NCBI GenBank assembly: GCA_029688905.1
Contig: JARULB010000002.1
Location: forward strand, 62,001-126,000
DNA length: 64,000 nucleotides
Source: Balneolales bacterium ANBcel1
Lineage (GTDB): Bacteria > Bacteroidota > Rhodothermia > Balneolales > Natronogracilivirgulaceae
Direction: 5' to 3'
The notes beneath the pieces are model-generated. The model ran no database searches, had not been told where the DNA came from, and worked only from the letters and a program-made list of their open reading frames with translations. Positions 52,487 through 61,090 of this stretch are shown piece by piece. The position numbers and the translations under genes are program-made. The stretch's first letter is position 1; the number at the start of each line of letters is the position of its first letter.

Positions 52487-52509
52487 TTCACGTAAATCCG
52501 CTTCGTGAA
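52487..52509. other. Inverted repeat in the araB leader
   Basis: TTCACG and CGTGAA separated by 11 bp, ending 28 bp before the araB ATG. It could fold in the leader RNA or bind a second regulator; a degenerate LacI-like AAGCGGTT lies at 52454-52461. Confidence 0.4.
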
Positions 52510-52537
52510 TTTTTACTCCCGGAAATTATTTAAAAAT

Positions 52538-54226
52538 ATGGCAGACTCAAACGCACACTATGTTATTGGAATCGATTTTGGATCAGATTCGGTACGTTCC
52601 GTTCTCATTAGCACCGGGGGCGAACTGATCAGCGATTCGGTACACTATTACGCCCGCTGGGCTGAAGGCGCCTATTGCGACAGCTCCGAAAACCGGTTTC
52701 GCCAGCACCCGCTTGACTACCTCGAAGGTCTCGAAAACACGATCAAGGGCGTGCTCGAAAAGGCCCCGGCCGGGGTGAGGGAAAAGGTGAAGGCCATTTC
52801 GGTCGACACCACCGGATCTACCCCCGTGGCTGTCGATAAATCCGGAACTCCCCTGGCATTGACCGAAGGATTCGAGGAAAACCCCAACGCCATGTTCATT
52901 CTCTGGAAAGACCATACGGCGATCCGGGAAGCGGAGGAGATCAATGTCCTGGCCCGGAAGTGGGATATCGACTACACGAAATACGTGGGCGGAATCTATT
53001 CTTCGGAATGGTTCTGGGCCAAGATTCTGCATACCCTCCGCGAGGATGAAAGCGTACGCAAGGCGGCATGGTCGTGGGTGGAGCACTGCGACTGGATACC
53101 GTTTGAATTGACCGGCGGTACCGATGTGACGAACATGATCCGAAGCCGCTGTGCCGCTGGACACAAGGCCATGTGGCACGAAGAGTTCGGCGGACTGCCC
53201 GACCAGAAGTTTCTGACCGCGCTCGACCCGCTGCTCGACGGAATCCGTGACAGGCTGTATCAGGATACCTTTACCGCCGACAAACCCGCCGGTACACTCT
53301 CTCCAAAATGGGCGGAAAAACTGGGACTGAGCGAGGATGTGGTAATCGGCGCAGGCGCATTTGACGCGCACATGGGTGCCGTTGGCGGCGAAATCGAGCC
53401 GTACCACCTGAGTCGTGTTATGGGAACCTCCACCTGCGATATGCTTATCGCCCCCTACGAAGACATCGGTGACAAAGCCGTGAAGGGTATATGCGGACAG
53501 GTTGACGGATCCGTCATCCCCGGCATGGTCGGACTGGAAGCCGGACAGTCGGCCTTCGGTGACACCTACGCCTGGTTCAGAAACGTACTGATGTGGCCCG
53601 TCAAGAATGCGCTCTCCGAAAGCAAGGTGATCGACCGGGAAACCGCCTCCAGATTGGCGGAAGAACTTGGCAAAAATCTTATCCGCCAGGTGGAAGATGC
53701 CGCCGCCGAAACCGAGCTCAAAGAAGATGCTTCAGGCCTGGTGGCCGTAGACTGGCTCAACGGACGCCGAACCCCGGATGCCAACCAGAAGCTGAAAGCC
53801 GCCATTGAAGGCCTTAACCTCGGCGTAGACGCCCCCGATATCTATCGTTCGCTGGTTGAAGCTACCTGTTTCGGCGCCAAAGCGATCGTTGACCGATTTA
53901 TCGAAGAGGGTATTCCTATCAAAGGCATTATCGGGATGGGCGGGGTTGCCAAAAAGTCACCTTTTGTGATGCAGACGCTGACCAACGTGCTCAATATGCC
54001 GATTCGGATTGTTCGCTCGGAGCAGACCTGCGCCCTGGGAGCAGGAATGTTTGCCGCTACCGCTGCAGGCCTGTTCGATACGGTTGAAGAGGCCAGAAAC
54101 GCCATGGGCGCCGGTTTTGACAAAACCTACGAGCCGCAACCCGAACAGGTCGCCATCTATAAGAAACTGTATAACAGGTACCGGTCCCTTGCCGCCACGG
54201 TGGAAGACCGCACAGCATCGGCTTAA
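52538..54226 (+). CDS. araB: Ribulokinase (FGGY family)
   Basis: A cytoplasmic kinase of about 562 residues that phosphorylates L-ribulose to L-ribulose 5-phosphate. It shows the FGGY/ASKHA fold: YVIGIDFGSDSVRSVLISTG, KAISVDTTGSTPVAVDKSG, WKDHTAIREAEEIN, VIGAGAFDAHMGAVGG, VMGTSTCDMLI, GLEAGQSAFGDTYAWF and MGGVAKKSPFVMQTL. The length and AF.D catalytic region match AraB rather than xylulokinase. ATG 52538 follows an A-rich leader; GTG 52505 is in frame but less likely. araD follows after 16 bp. Confidence 0.95.
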   Translation: MADSNAHYVIGIDFGSDSVRSVLISTGGELISDSVHYYARWAEGAYCDSSENRFRQHPLDYLEGLENTIKGVLEKAPAGVREKVKAISVDTTGSTPVAVDKSGTPLALTEGFEENPNAMFILWKDHTAIREAEEINVLARKWDIDYTKYVGGIYSSEWFWAKILHTLREDESVRKAAWSWVEHCDWIPFELTGGTDVTNMIRSRCAAGHKAMWHEEFGGLPDQKFLTALDPLLDGIRDRLYQDTFTADKPAGTLSPKWAEKLGLSEDVVIGAGAFDAHMGAVGGEIEPYHLSRVMGTSTCDMLIAPYEDIGDKAVKGICGQVDGSVIPGMVGLEAGQSAFGDTYAWFRNVLMWPVKNALSESKVIDRETASRLAEELGKNLIRQVEDAAAETELKEDASGLVAVDWLNGRRTPDANQKLKAAIEGLNLGVDAPDIYRSLVEATCFGAKAIVDRFIEEGIPIKGIIGMGGVAKKSPFVMQTLTNVLNMPIRIVRSEQTCALGAGMFAATAAGLFDTVEEARNAMGAGFDKTYEPQPEQVAIYKKLYNRYRSLAATVEDRTASA

Positions 54227-54242
54227 ATCACGGAGGCGATCT

Positions 54243-54944
54243 ATGAGCTCTTTCAAGAATCTAAAGCAGGAGGCCTACGAAACCAACATGGAGATCGACA
54301 GGCTTGGCCTGGTGCTGTTCACCTTCGGGAATGTCAGTGCCGCCGACCGAAGCCGGGGCGTGTTTGCCATCAAACCGAGTGGCGTTCCTTACGACAGCCT
54401 TAAACCCGATGACATGGTGGTGCTCGATTTCGACGCCAACGTCATAGAAGGGGATAAGCGGCCGTCATCCGACACCAAAACACACGCCGTTCTCTATAAG
54501 CACTGGGAGGAAGTGGGAGGCATCGTTCACACCCATTCCACTTATGCCACCGCCTGGGCGCAGACCCAGACCGATATCCCGATACTGGGAACCACGCATG
54601 CCGACCATCTCACTGTGGATGTGCCCTGCGCGCCGCCCATGGCCGATGAAATGATCCGGGGTAACTATGAATATCAGACCGGCTTTCAGATTCTCAATCT
54701 GTTTAAAGAACGAAAGCTGTCATATAGGGAAGTGGAAATGGTACTGGTGGGCAACCACGCCCCGTTTGCCTGGGGTAAAACGGCTGACAAAGCGGTGTAT
54801 AACAGCGCCGTTCTGGAACAGCTCGCAAAAATGGCTTTTATAAGCAAGCAGATACGGCCCGACACTCCTCGCATGAAACAATCCCTGATCGACAAGCATT
54901 ACGAGCGGAAACATGGCAAGGATGCGTATTACGGGCAGCAGTAA
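54243..54944 (+). CDS. araD: L-ribulose-5-phosphate 4-epimerase
   Basis: A 233-residue class II aldolase-fold enzyme turning L-ribulose 5-phosphate into D-xylulose 5-phosphate, which enters the pentose phosphate pathway. Zinc-binding His are in VGGIVHTHSTYATAWAQ and NHAPFAWGKTADKAV; also TFGNVSAADRSRGVFAIKPS with the phosphate site and LGTTHADHL. A GGAGG at 54231-54235 supports ATG 54243. A longer frame open from 54009 overlaps araB and is rejected. It lies 16 bp after araB, in the same operon. Confidence 0.95.
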   Translation: MSSFKNLKQEAYETNMEIDRLGLVLFTFGNVSAADRSRGVFAIKPSGVPYDSLKPDDMVVLDFDANVIEGDKRPSSDTKTHAVLYKHWEEVGGIVHTHSTYATAWAQTQTDIPILGTTHADHLTVDVPCAPPMADEMIRGNYEYQTGFQILNLFKERKLSYREVEMVLVGNHAPFAWGKTADKAVYNSAVLEQLAKMAFISKQIRPDTPRMKQSLIDKHYERKHGKDAYYGQQ

Positions 54945-55111
54945 TGGGAAACAAATCCATCCGAAATAATGTGTTTTTGACACCATGCAAACGGCACTAA
55001 TGTGGGAGGATGGCTAATACCTGTGATTTCAAACGGTATGACGCGCCGTGACTCGTTCGATCCGTACTTTTTTGACTGTGAAAAAAGCATTAATCATATA
55101 ATAATAATCAG

Positions 55112-56521
55112 ATGACAAAAAAATCATTGAAAAGAAAACCGTCCATTGGAATTCTGGGGATCATGCAGGAGCTGTACGACAAGGATCTGCCCGGAATCAC
55201 CGAGCGGCAGGAAGGCTATGCGCGGCAGGTTATGGATCAGCTTGCCGATGTCGCCGATTTCACCTTCCCGCGCGCGGCACGCAACCGGGATGATATCGAA
55301 GAGATCCTGGGCGGGTTCAACCATCAGGGTCTGGACGGGGTCATGATCATCATGCTCACCTACGGGCCGGGCATGCGAACCGTCAAGGCGTTGCAAAAAA
55401 ACAGGCTTCCCGTACTTTTGGCCAACATCCAGCCGGTTCCGGAAGTTACCACCGACTGGGATATGGCCGACCTGACCTACAACCAGGGCATCCACGGTGC
55501 GCAGGATACCGCAAACGCGCTGCTCAGAACATGCGGAGAGAACTTTGAAGTGATTTCCGCCGACTGGAAAAGCGATGAGTTCCGCGAGTATGTAGACCAC
55601 TGGGCTCGCGCAGCGCATGCAGCAACGGAACTGTCGCGGATGAAAGTGGCCGCCATCGGGAAAATGCACGGGATGGGAGACACCCTTTCGGATGAAGCCG
55701 CTTTCACCAGAGTGATTGGTCCGGAGGTGAACCGCGAGTATATCGGCGAGGTCTATCGCTGCATGGAAGCGGTGACCGACGAGGCCATCGAAAAGCAGAT
55801 GGAGGTCGAGCGGGCACGATTCAAGGTGGACGAAAACATGCCCGACAAGAATTTTCGCTATGCCGTACGTATGTACCTTGGTTTCAAGGCCTTCCTGGAG
55901 CAGGGCAACTATGCCGCATTTTCTGCCCATTTTGATGTGTTTAAAGGCGACGGGCGCTTCCAGCAGATTCCGATGCTGGCCGCATCCAACCTGATGGCCG
56001 AAGGCTACGGATACGCCGCCGAAGGGGATACCAACACCGCCAGCATGGTGGCCGCAGGCCATCTTATCGCCGATGACGCCCATTTCACCGAGATGTACGC
56101 CATGGACTTCAAGCGCCAGTCGATGCTTATGAGCCATATGGGTGAGGGGAACTGGAAGATCGCCCGCAAGGACAAGCCGGTACGGCTGGCCGACCGGGTA
56201 CTCGGAATCGGTGACCTGGACAACCCGCCAACGACTGTATTCATGGCCGAACCGGGTCCGGCTACCATGGTTTCCCTGGTTCACCTTGTTGGGGAGCACT
56301 TCCGTCTGGTGGTAGCACAGGGAGAAATTCTGGATACAGAGGAGTATCCGACCATAGAAATGCCTTATTTTCACTTCAAGCCGGACAGCGGTCTGCGCAT
56401 CTGCAATGACGGCTGGCTGAAGGCGGGAGGAACGCATCACCAGGTGCTGCATCTGGGTGATCAGCGGGAAAAATGGCAAATGCTTTGTAACATCCTCAAC
56501 ATCGAATATGTTGAGGTCTAA
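55112..56521 (+). CDS. araA: L-arabinose isomerase (Bacteroidota-type AraA)
   Basis: A 469-residue cytoplasmic isomerase converting L-arabinose to L-ribulose, first step of the pathway. Fucose/arabinose isomerase fold: GILGIMQELYDKDLPGITER, MIIMLTYGPGMRTVKAL, AAIGKMHGMGDTLSDEAAF, the metal-site region EGYGYAAEGDTNTASM, LMSHMGEGNW and KAGGTHHQVLHLG. It is shorter than and diverged from E. coli AraA (about 500 residues) and resembles the arabinose isomerases of Bacteroidetes. It lies 167 bp after araD and 30 bp before the symporter gene. Confidence 0.92.
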   Translation: MTKKSLKRKPSIGILGIMQELYDKDLPGITERQEGYARQVMDQLADVADFTFPRAARNRDDIEEILGGFNHQGLDGVMIIMLTYGPGMRTVKALQKNRLPVLLANIQPVPEVTTDWDMADLTYNQGIHGAQDTANALLRTCGENFEVISADWKSDEFREYVDHWARAAHAATELSRMKVAAIGKMHGMGDTLSDEAAFTRVIGPEVNREYIGEVYRCMEAVTDEAIEKQMEVERARFKVDENMPDKNFRYAVRMYLGFKAFLEQGNYAAFSAHFDVFKGDGRFQQIPMLAASNLMAEGYGYAAEGDTNTASMVAAGHLIADDAHFTEMYAMDFKRQSMLMSHMGEGNWKIARKDKPVRLADRVLGIGDLDNPPTTVFMAEPGPATMVSLVHLVGEHFRLVVAQGEILDTEEYPTIEMPYFHFKPDSGLRICNDGWLKAGGTHHQVLHLGDQREKWQMLCNILNIEYVEV

Positions 56522-56551
56522 CTACTTATATAAAATGATCGGGTGAGTAAT

Positions 56552-58309
56552 ATGGGTGTATTATCGGTAATTGACTGGGCAGTCATCGGTCTCTATTTCT
56601 TGTTGATCATAGGAATCGCCTGGTGGGTAATCAAACAGAAGACGGAAACGCCGCAGGACTTCTTTCTGGCCAGCCGTCACCTGGGATGGTTTATCGTAGG
56701 AACCTCCATTTTTGCATCAAATATCGGGTCGGAGCACCTGGTGGGCCTTTCCGGATCCGGAGCCACCGACGGTGTGGCCATGGCACATTATGAACTCCAC
56801 GCCTGGTGTCTGCTGGTACTGGGTTGGGTCATGATTCCCTTTTACATCCGTGCCAAGGTGTTCACCATGCCGGAGTTTCTGGAACGACGCTTCTCCCCGC
56901 TGGCACGAACGCTGTTGTCGACGGTATCTCTTATCGCTTATGTGCTTACAAAAATTGCAGTAGGGATTTTTGCAGGCGGCGTGGTGCTGAGCGTGCTTAT
57001 GCCGGAGTTGGCATTCATGGGGCTGAACAGCTTCTGGATAGGTTCGATTCTGGTTATCCTGTTCACCGGTATCTATACGGCCCTGGGCGGACTCCGGGCG
57101 GTTGCCTATACCGAGGCGGTCCAGGCACTGGTCCTTATCTTCGGCTCCCTGTTCGTACTCTATTACGGCCTTCGGGCTCTGGGTGGATGGGGCCCGCTGT
57201 TCGAGATCACCGGACCCGAAATGTGGAATCTCTGGAAGCCCCTGGTTCCCGAGGGAATGAACGCCACCTGGGCACCGATCAAGACCGACACCCATATGGC
57301 CTGGTATTTCAACGACCAGTACCCATGGCTTGGCATGCTGTTCGCTGCTCCGATCGTCGGCCTCTGGTACTGGACCACCGACCAGTATATCGTCCAGCGC
57401 GCCCTGGGAGCATCCAATGAGATGCAGGCCCGCCGCGGTACCATTTTTGCCGCTTTCCTGAAGCTGTTCCCGGTCTTTATTTTCATCATCCCTGGAATCA
57501 TTGCTTACGCCCTTGCCGAATCCGGACAGATGGCCGCCATGACAGAACACATGATCGGCCCGGATGGCGAAGTTATCCGCGAAAACGCCCAGGCTGCCTT
57601 TCCCATGATGGTGGCTTACGTGCTGCCCATAGGGGTCCGCGGACTGGTAGTCGCCTCCCTGATGGCGGCACTGATGAGTTCGCTGGCCGGGGTATTTCAC
57701 GCCTCGTCCACACTGTTTACCATGGACCTTTACCAGAAATTCAAGCCCAAAGCCACCGACAAGGAACTGGTGTGGATGGGCCGGTTCGCCGTTGTGATCA
57801 TGATCGTGATCGGCCTGCTGTGGATTCCTGTAATCCAGGGAAGCCGCGGTCTGTATGACTATCTCCAGGGGGTTCAGGCGTATCTGGCGCCCCCCATCTT
57901 TGTGGTCTTCTTCCTGGGGATTTTCAACAGCCGGCTTAACAAGTACGGAGCGCTTGCAGCCCTGTTTGTAGGGATATTCCTTGGCCTGTTCCGCCTGGCG
58001 GTCGATACTCCCGCCATGCTTATCGAGGGATTTGAATATGCCGAAGGCTCTTTCCTCTGGATTGTGAACAATACCTTCTTCCAGTATTACAGCCTGTTCA
58101 TGTTCCTCACCTGTATTGCAGTGATGATAGGAGTGAGCTATGCTACCGAGTTGCCCGACAGGCATCGCATTTCAGGCCTGACCTACGCCACGGTGACCGA
58201 CGAACACCGAACGCTGTCACGTTCCAGCTGGACCTGGACCGATGTGTTTACTTCGTCCCTGCTGATGGCCATCATTATTGTCATTTATGTGATGCTGCGG
58301 GGCGGCTGA
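56552..58309 (+). CDS. Sodium:solute symporter (SSS family), probable L-arabinose importer
   Basis: An inner-membrane protein of about 585 residues with some 14 hydrophobic helices. N-terminal VIDWAVIGLYFLLIIGIAWW, the SSS signature around DFFLASRHLGWFIVGTSIFA and SNIGSEHLVGLSGSGA with sodium-site Ser, later LWYWTTDQYIVQRALGA and FHASSTLFTMDLYQKF. It is related to SGLT-like sugar transporters. The place between araA and GH127 makes L-arabinose the likely cargo, as for the arabinose symporter in the Bacteroides ara cluster. ATG 56552 has a GGGTGAG 5 bp upstream; GTG 56543 is an alternative. Confidence 0.92.
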   Translation: MGVLSVIDWAVIGLYFLLIIGIAWWVIKQKTETPQDFFLASRHLGWFIVGTSIFASNIGSEHLVGLSGSGATDGVAMAHYELHAWCLLVLGWVMIPFYIRAKVFTMPEFLERRFSPLARTLLSTVSLIAYVLTKIAVGIFAGGVVLSVLMPELAFMGLNSFWIGSILVILFTGIYTALGGLRAVAYTEAVQALVLIFGSLFVLYYGLRALGGWGPLFEITGPEMWNLWKPLVPEGMNATWAPIKTDTHMAWYFNDQYPWLGMLFAAPIVGLWYWTTDQYIVQRALGASNEMQARRGTIFAAFLKLFPVFIFIIPGIIAYALAESGQMAAMTEHMIGPDGEVIRENAQAAFPMMVAYVLPIGVRGLVVASLMAALMSSLAGVFHASSTLFTMDLYQKFKPKATDKELVWMGRFAVVIMIVIGLLWIPVIQGSRGLYDYLQGVQAYLAPPIFVVFFLGIFNSRLNKYGALAALFVGIFLGLFRLAVDTPAMLIEGFEYAEGSFLWIVNNTFFQYYSLFMFLTCIAVMIGVSYATELPDRHRISGLTYATVTDEHRTLSRSSWTWTDVFTSSLLMAIIIVIYVMLRGG

Positions 58310-58353
58310 TTTCGGGTTTAACTGCTGAATCTGACCTCTAAAATGAGATAAAC

Positions 58354-60801
58354 ATGTTGCAGCCTTTTCGATGGGTGGTGCCGGTCCTGTTGACGGCCGG
58401 CGCCCTCATCTTTTCCGCCTGTGAACGATCGGAGCGGGACGCTGTGTCCGAACGCTCACCGTTTCAACTTTCATCCGTCCGTATTACCGACGGCCCGTTC
58501 CTGCACGCGCAAAAGCTGAATGACGCCTATGTTCTGGCGCATGAGCCGGACCGCCTGTTGGCTCCGTTCCTGGCTGAAGCGGGACTGGAACCACGGGCCG
58601 AGCGGTATGGCAACTGGGAAAATTCCGGGCTTGACGGCCACACTGCCGGCCACTATCTCTCCACACTGGCCATGATGGTTGCGGCCTCGGGAAATGATGA
58701 AGCTCGCGAACGCCTGGAATATATGGTCGACGAACTGGCACGCGCCCAGGCCGAACACGGCGACGGCTATGTGGGCGGTATTCCGGGAAGCAGAGAGCTG
58801 TGGGCGGAAATAAAAGCCGGTAACATTGATGCCGCGGGTTTTTCGCTGAACGGTAGATGGGTTCCCTGGTACAACATCCACAAGCTCTATGCAGGACTGC
58901 GCGACGCATGGTTGTTTACCGGCAACGAGCAGGCTCTGGAGGTACTTGTCGGGCTGAGTGACTGGTCCGTGGACCTGGTAGCCGATCTTTCGGACGACCA
59001 GATCCAGGAGATGCTGATATCGGAGCACGGAGGTATGAACGAAGTGTTTGCCGATGTCTATGAGATTACCGGCGATGTGCGGTACCTTGAACTTGCGCGG
59101 CAGTTCTCCCATCGGGAAATTCTGGATCCGCTGCTGCGGGGAGAAGACCGGCTGACCGGCCTGCATGCCAATACCCAGATCCCCAAGGTGATAGGCTTCC
59201 AGCGGGTTGCGGAAGTGGTCATGGAGGCCGCGCAAAGGGGAGACCAAGAGGCGCTTTCGGTTATTTCGGAGGAAAAAGCGGCGGCATGGTCACAGGCTGC
59301 GGCGTTTTTCTGGGAGACGGTGGTAACGCACCGCTCGGTGGCGATCGGAGGAAACTCGGTTATGGAACATTTCCATCCGAAAGACGACTTCTCTTCCATG
59401 CTCGAATCGCGTGAAGGTCCGGAGACCTGCAACACCTACAACATGATGCGGCTCGCCAAACAGCTTTACTTCACCACGAATGAGTTGAAATATCTCGACT
59501 ATTACGAGCGGGCACTGTACAATCATATTTTATCGTCCCAGCATCCGGAACACGGCGGACTGGTTTATTTTTCTCCCATGCGGCCGGGGCATTACCGCGT
59601 CTATTCCAACCCGGAGCATACCTTCTGGTGTTGTGTCGGTTCCGGCATCGAGAATCATACCAAATACGGAGAACTGATCTACGCCCGCGACGGACAGAAC
59701 CTGTATGTCAATCTCTTTATCACATCGCAGCTCGACTGGAATGAAAAAGGGGTGAGGGTGATTCAGAACACCGAATATCCCGAATCCGAACTCACCGAAT
59801 TGCGCCTGGAAATGGACCGCAGCCGAAGTTTCGATCTGCAAATCCGCCATCCTGACTGGCTCGCGGCCGGAGAGATGGCCGTGGAAGTAAACGGGGAGGC
59901 CGTGAGCGGCGAAAGCGGTCCCGGTTCCTATTTCCGTGTCGAAAGAGACTGGCGGGATGGAGATCGAGTGACGGTGCACCTGCCCATGGAAACCTACGGC
60001 GAATATCTGCCGGACGGCAGTCCCTACATGGCGGTAATGCACGGCCCGGTGGTACTGGCCGCTGAAGTCACAGACGCCGATACCGACGGACTGGTTTCTG
60101 ATGACAGCCGGATGGGACACATCGCCCATGGTCCGCTGTATGCCCGCGAAAATATGCCGATGCTGGTTATCGATGACGACGACTGGGCGCAAAGAATTAC
60201 GCCGTTTGAAGGAGAACCGCTCGGGTTCGATATTTCAGAGCTGATTTATCCGCAGGAAGAGCAGGGTATGTCGCTGATACCGTTTTACCGGCTGCACGAC
60301 GCCCGTTACATTGTGTACTGGCAGACCGGCAGCTCGGATGAAGCCGCGCAGCTGAGACAGGAGCTGGCGGAAAGTGAGCGGACTTACCTTGAGCTTGAGG
60401 CTCAAACCATCGACCGGGTAGCACCTGGTCAGCAGCAGCCCGAATCGGATCACAATTTCCAGGGAGAGGGAACCGAAGCCGGTATCCACCAGAACCGCCA
60501 CTGGCGACACGCCGAAGGGTGGTTCTCCTACGACCTGAACGACCCTGATCTGGAGGCGCATGTATTGAGGCTGACCTACTACGGCGGTGATTCCGGACGT
60601 CATTTCGACATCTACTTCAACGGACACCATATTGCCGAAGTGCGACTCGACGGCACGGATGGAGATCGCTTCTTCGACAGAGGGTACGCCATTCCCGGAT
60701 GGATTGTCTCCGGCCATGACAGCGGTGTGCATACCGTCCGTTTTGAGGCACGGGAGGGATCGCTCACAGCCGGGATATATGATGTACGGCTCATGCGGTA
60801 A
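58354..60801 (+). CDS. GH127 beta-L-arabinofuranosidase (DUF1680), exported lipoprotein
   Basis: An 815-residue protein with lipobox (LTAGALIFSAC), so periplasmic or membrane-anchored. An (alpha/alpha)6 barrel has WENSGLDGHTAGHYLSTLAM, WVPWYNIHKLYAGLRDAW, GGMNEVFADVYEIT, SREGPETCNTYNMMRL and EHTFWCCVGSGIENHTK. By analogy with HypBA1, the Glu and Cys of ETCN and the Cys pair of WCC hold zinc, one Cys being the nucleophile. Beta-sandwich domains follow, with a C-terminal region including HNFQGEGTEAGIHQNRHWRH, as in long family members. It removes beta-L-arabinofuranose, as found in plant hydroxyproline-rich glycoproteins and some pectins. Last gene of the ara cluster, 44 bp after the symporter. 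Confidence 0.92.
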   Translation: MLQPFRWVVPVLLTAGALIFSACERSERDAVSERSPFQLSSVRITDGPFLHAQKLNDAYVLAHEPDRLLAPFLAEAGLEPRAERYGNWENSGLDGHTAGHYLSTLAMMVAASGNDEARERLEYMVDELARAQAEHGDGYVGGIPGSRELWAEIKAGNIDAAGFSLNGRWVPWYNIHKLYAGLRDAWLFTGNEQALEVLVGLSDWSVDLVADLSDDQIQEMLISEHGGMNEVFADVYEITGDVRYLELARQFSHREILDPLLRGEDRLTGLHANTQIPKVIGFQRVAEVVMEAAQRGDQEALSVISEEKAAAWSQAAAFFWETVVTHRSVAIGGNSVMEHFHPKDDFSSMLESREGPETCNTYNMMRLAKQLYFTTNELKYLDYYERALYNHILSSQHPEHGGLVYFSPMRPGHYRVYSNPEHTFWCCVGSGIENHTKYGELIYARDGQNLYVNLFITSQLDWNEKGVRVIQNTEYPESELTELRLEMDRSRSFDLQIRHPDWLAAGEMAVEVNGEAVSGESGPGSYFRVERDWRDGDRVTVHLPMETYGEYLPDGSPYMAVMHGPVVLAAEVTDADTDGLVSDDSRMGHIAHGPLYARENMPMLVIDDDDWAQRITPFEGEPLGFDISELIYPQEEQGMSLIPFYRLHDARYIVYWQTGSSDEAAQLRQELAESERTYLELEAQTIDRVAPGQQQPESDHNFQGEGTEAGIHQNRHWRHAEGWFSYDLNDPDLEAHVLRLTYYGGDSGRHFDIYFNGHHIAEVRLDGTDGDRFFDRGYAIPGWIVSGHDSGVHTVRFEAREGSLTAGIYDVRLMR

Positions 60802-60831
60802 CCTGTCATCGGCTTAAGTTTTCAACATCTT

Positions 60832-60861
60832 GTTCACATTTCGCCTTTCTTGTATGTGAAC
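60832..60861. other. Inverted repeat after the ara cluster
   Basis: GTTCACAT and ATGTGAAC form a perfect 8-bp stem with a 14-nt loop, 30 bp after the GH127 stop. The bases that follow (GGGCTGTTT) are only weakly T-rich, so it may be a poor terminator or an operator in the promoter region of nrdJ. Confidence 0.4.
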
Positions 60862-61090
60862 GGGCTGTTTATGAAATATGCTTCCTGCCCTGTTGAAAAG
60901 TTGTGGGAAAGTTGGCCTTTTTTCGAGGTTTTCAGGGTTTATATTTTGACTAATCCAAAATGCGGCGCCAGTCACGGAAGATGTTGTTTATGTTGATCAT
61001 AAGCTCATTTATAAATAAAAATGACTGCAAAGACCGGGGGTGACCGGCCGCACCGAATTAGATAAGAACAAACCTGAGGCTTCGTCCATC

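Noticed and set aside
54009-54242. Longer araD starting inside araB
   Set aside because: The upstream part is out-of-frame araB sequence; the GGAGG and family length support ATG 54243.
55124-56479. 451-codon minus-strand frame opposite araA
   Set aside because: Antisense shadow; the plus strand encodes an unmistakable arabinose isomerase.
56717-58165. 482-codon minus-strand frame opposite the symporter
   Set aside because: His/Gln-rich antisense product, the usual mirror of a membrane-protein gene.
60802-61090. Cobalamin riboswitch before the B12-dependent reductase
   Set aside because: Looked for because of the cofactor, but no B12-box-like sequence or matching fold could be read in the leader.
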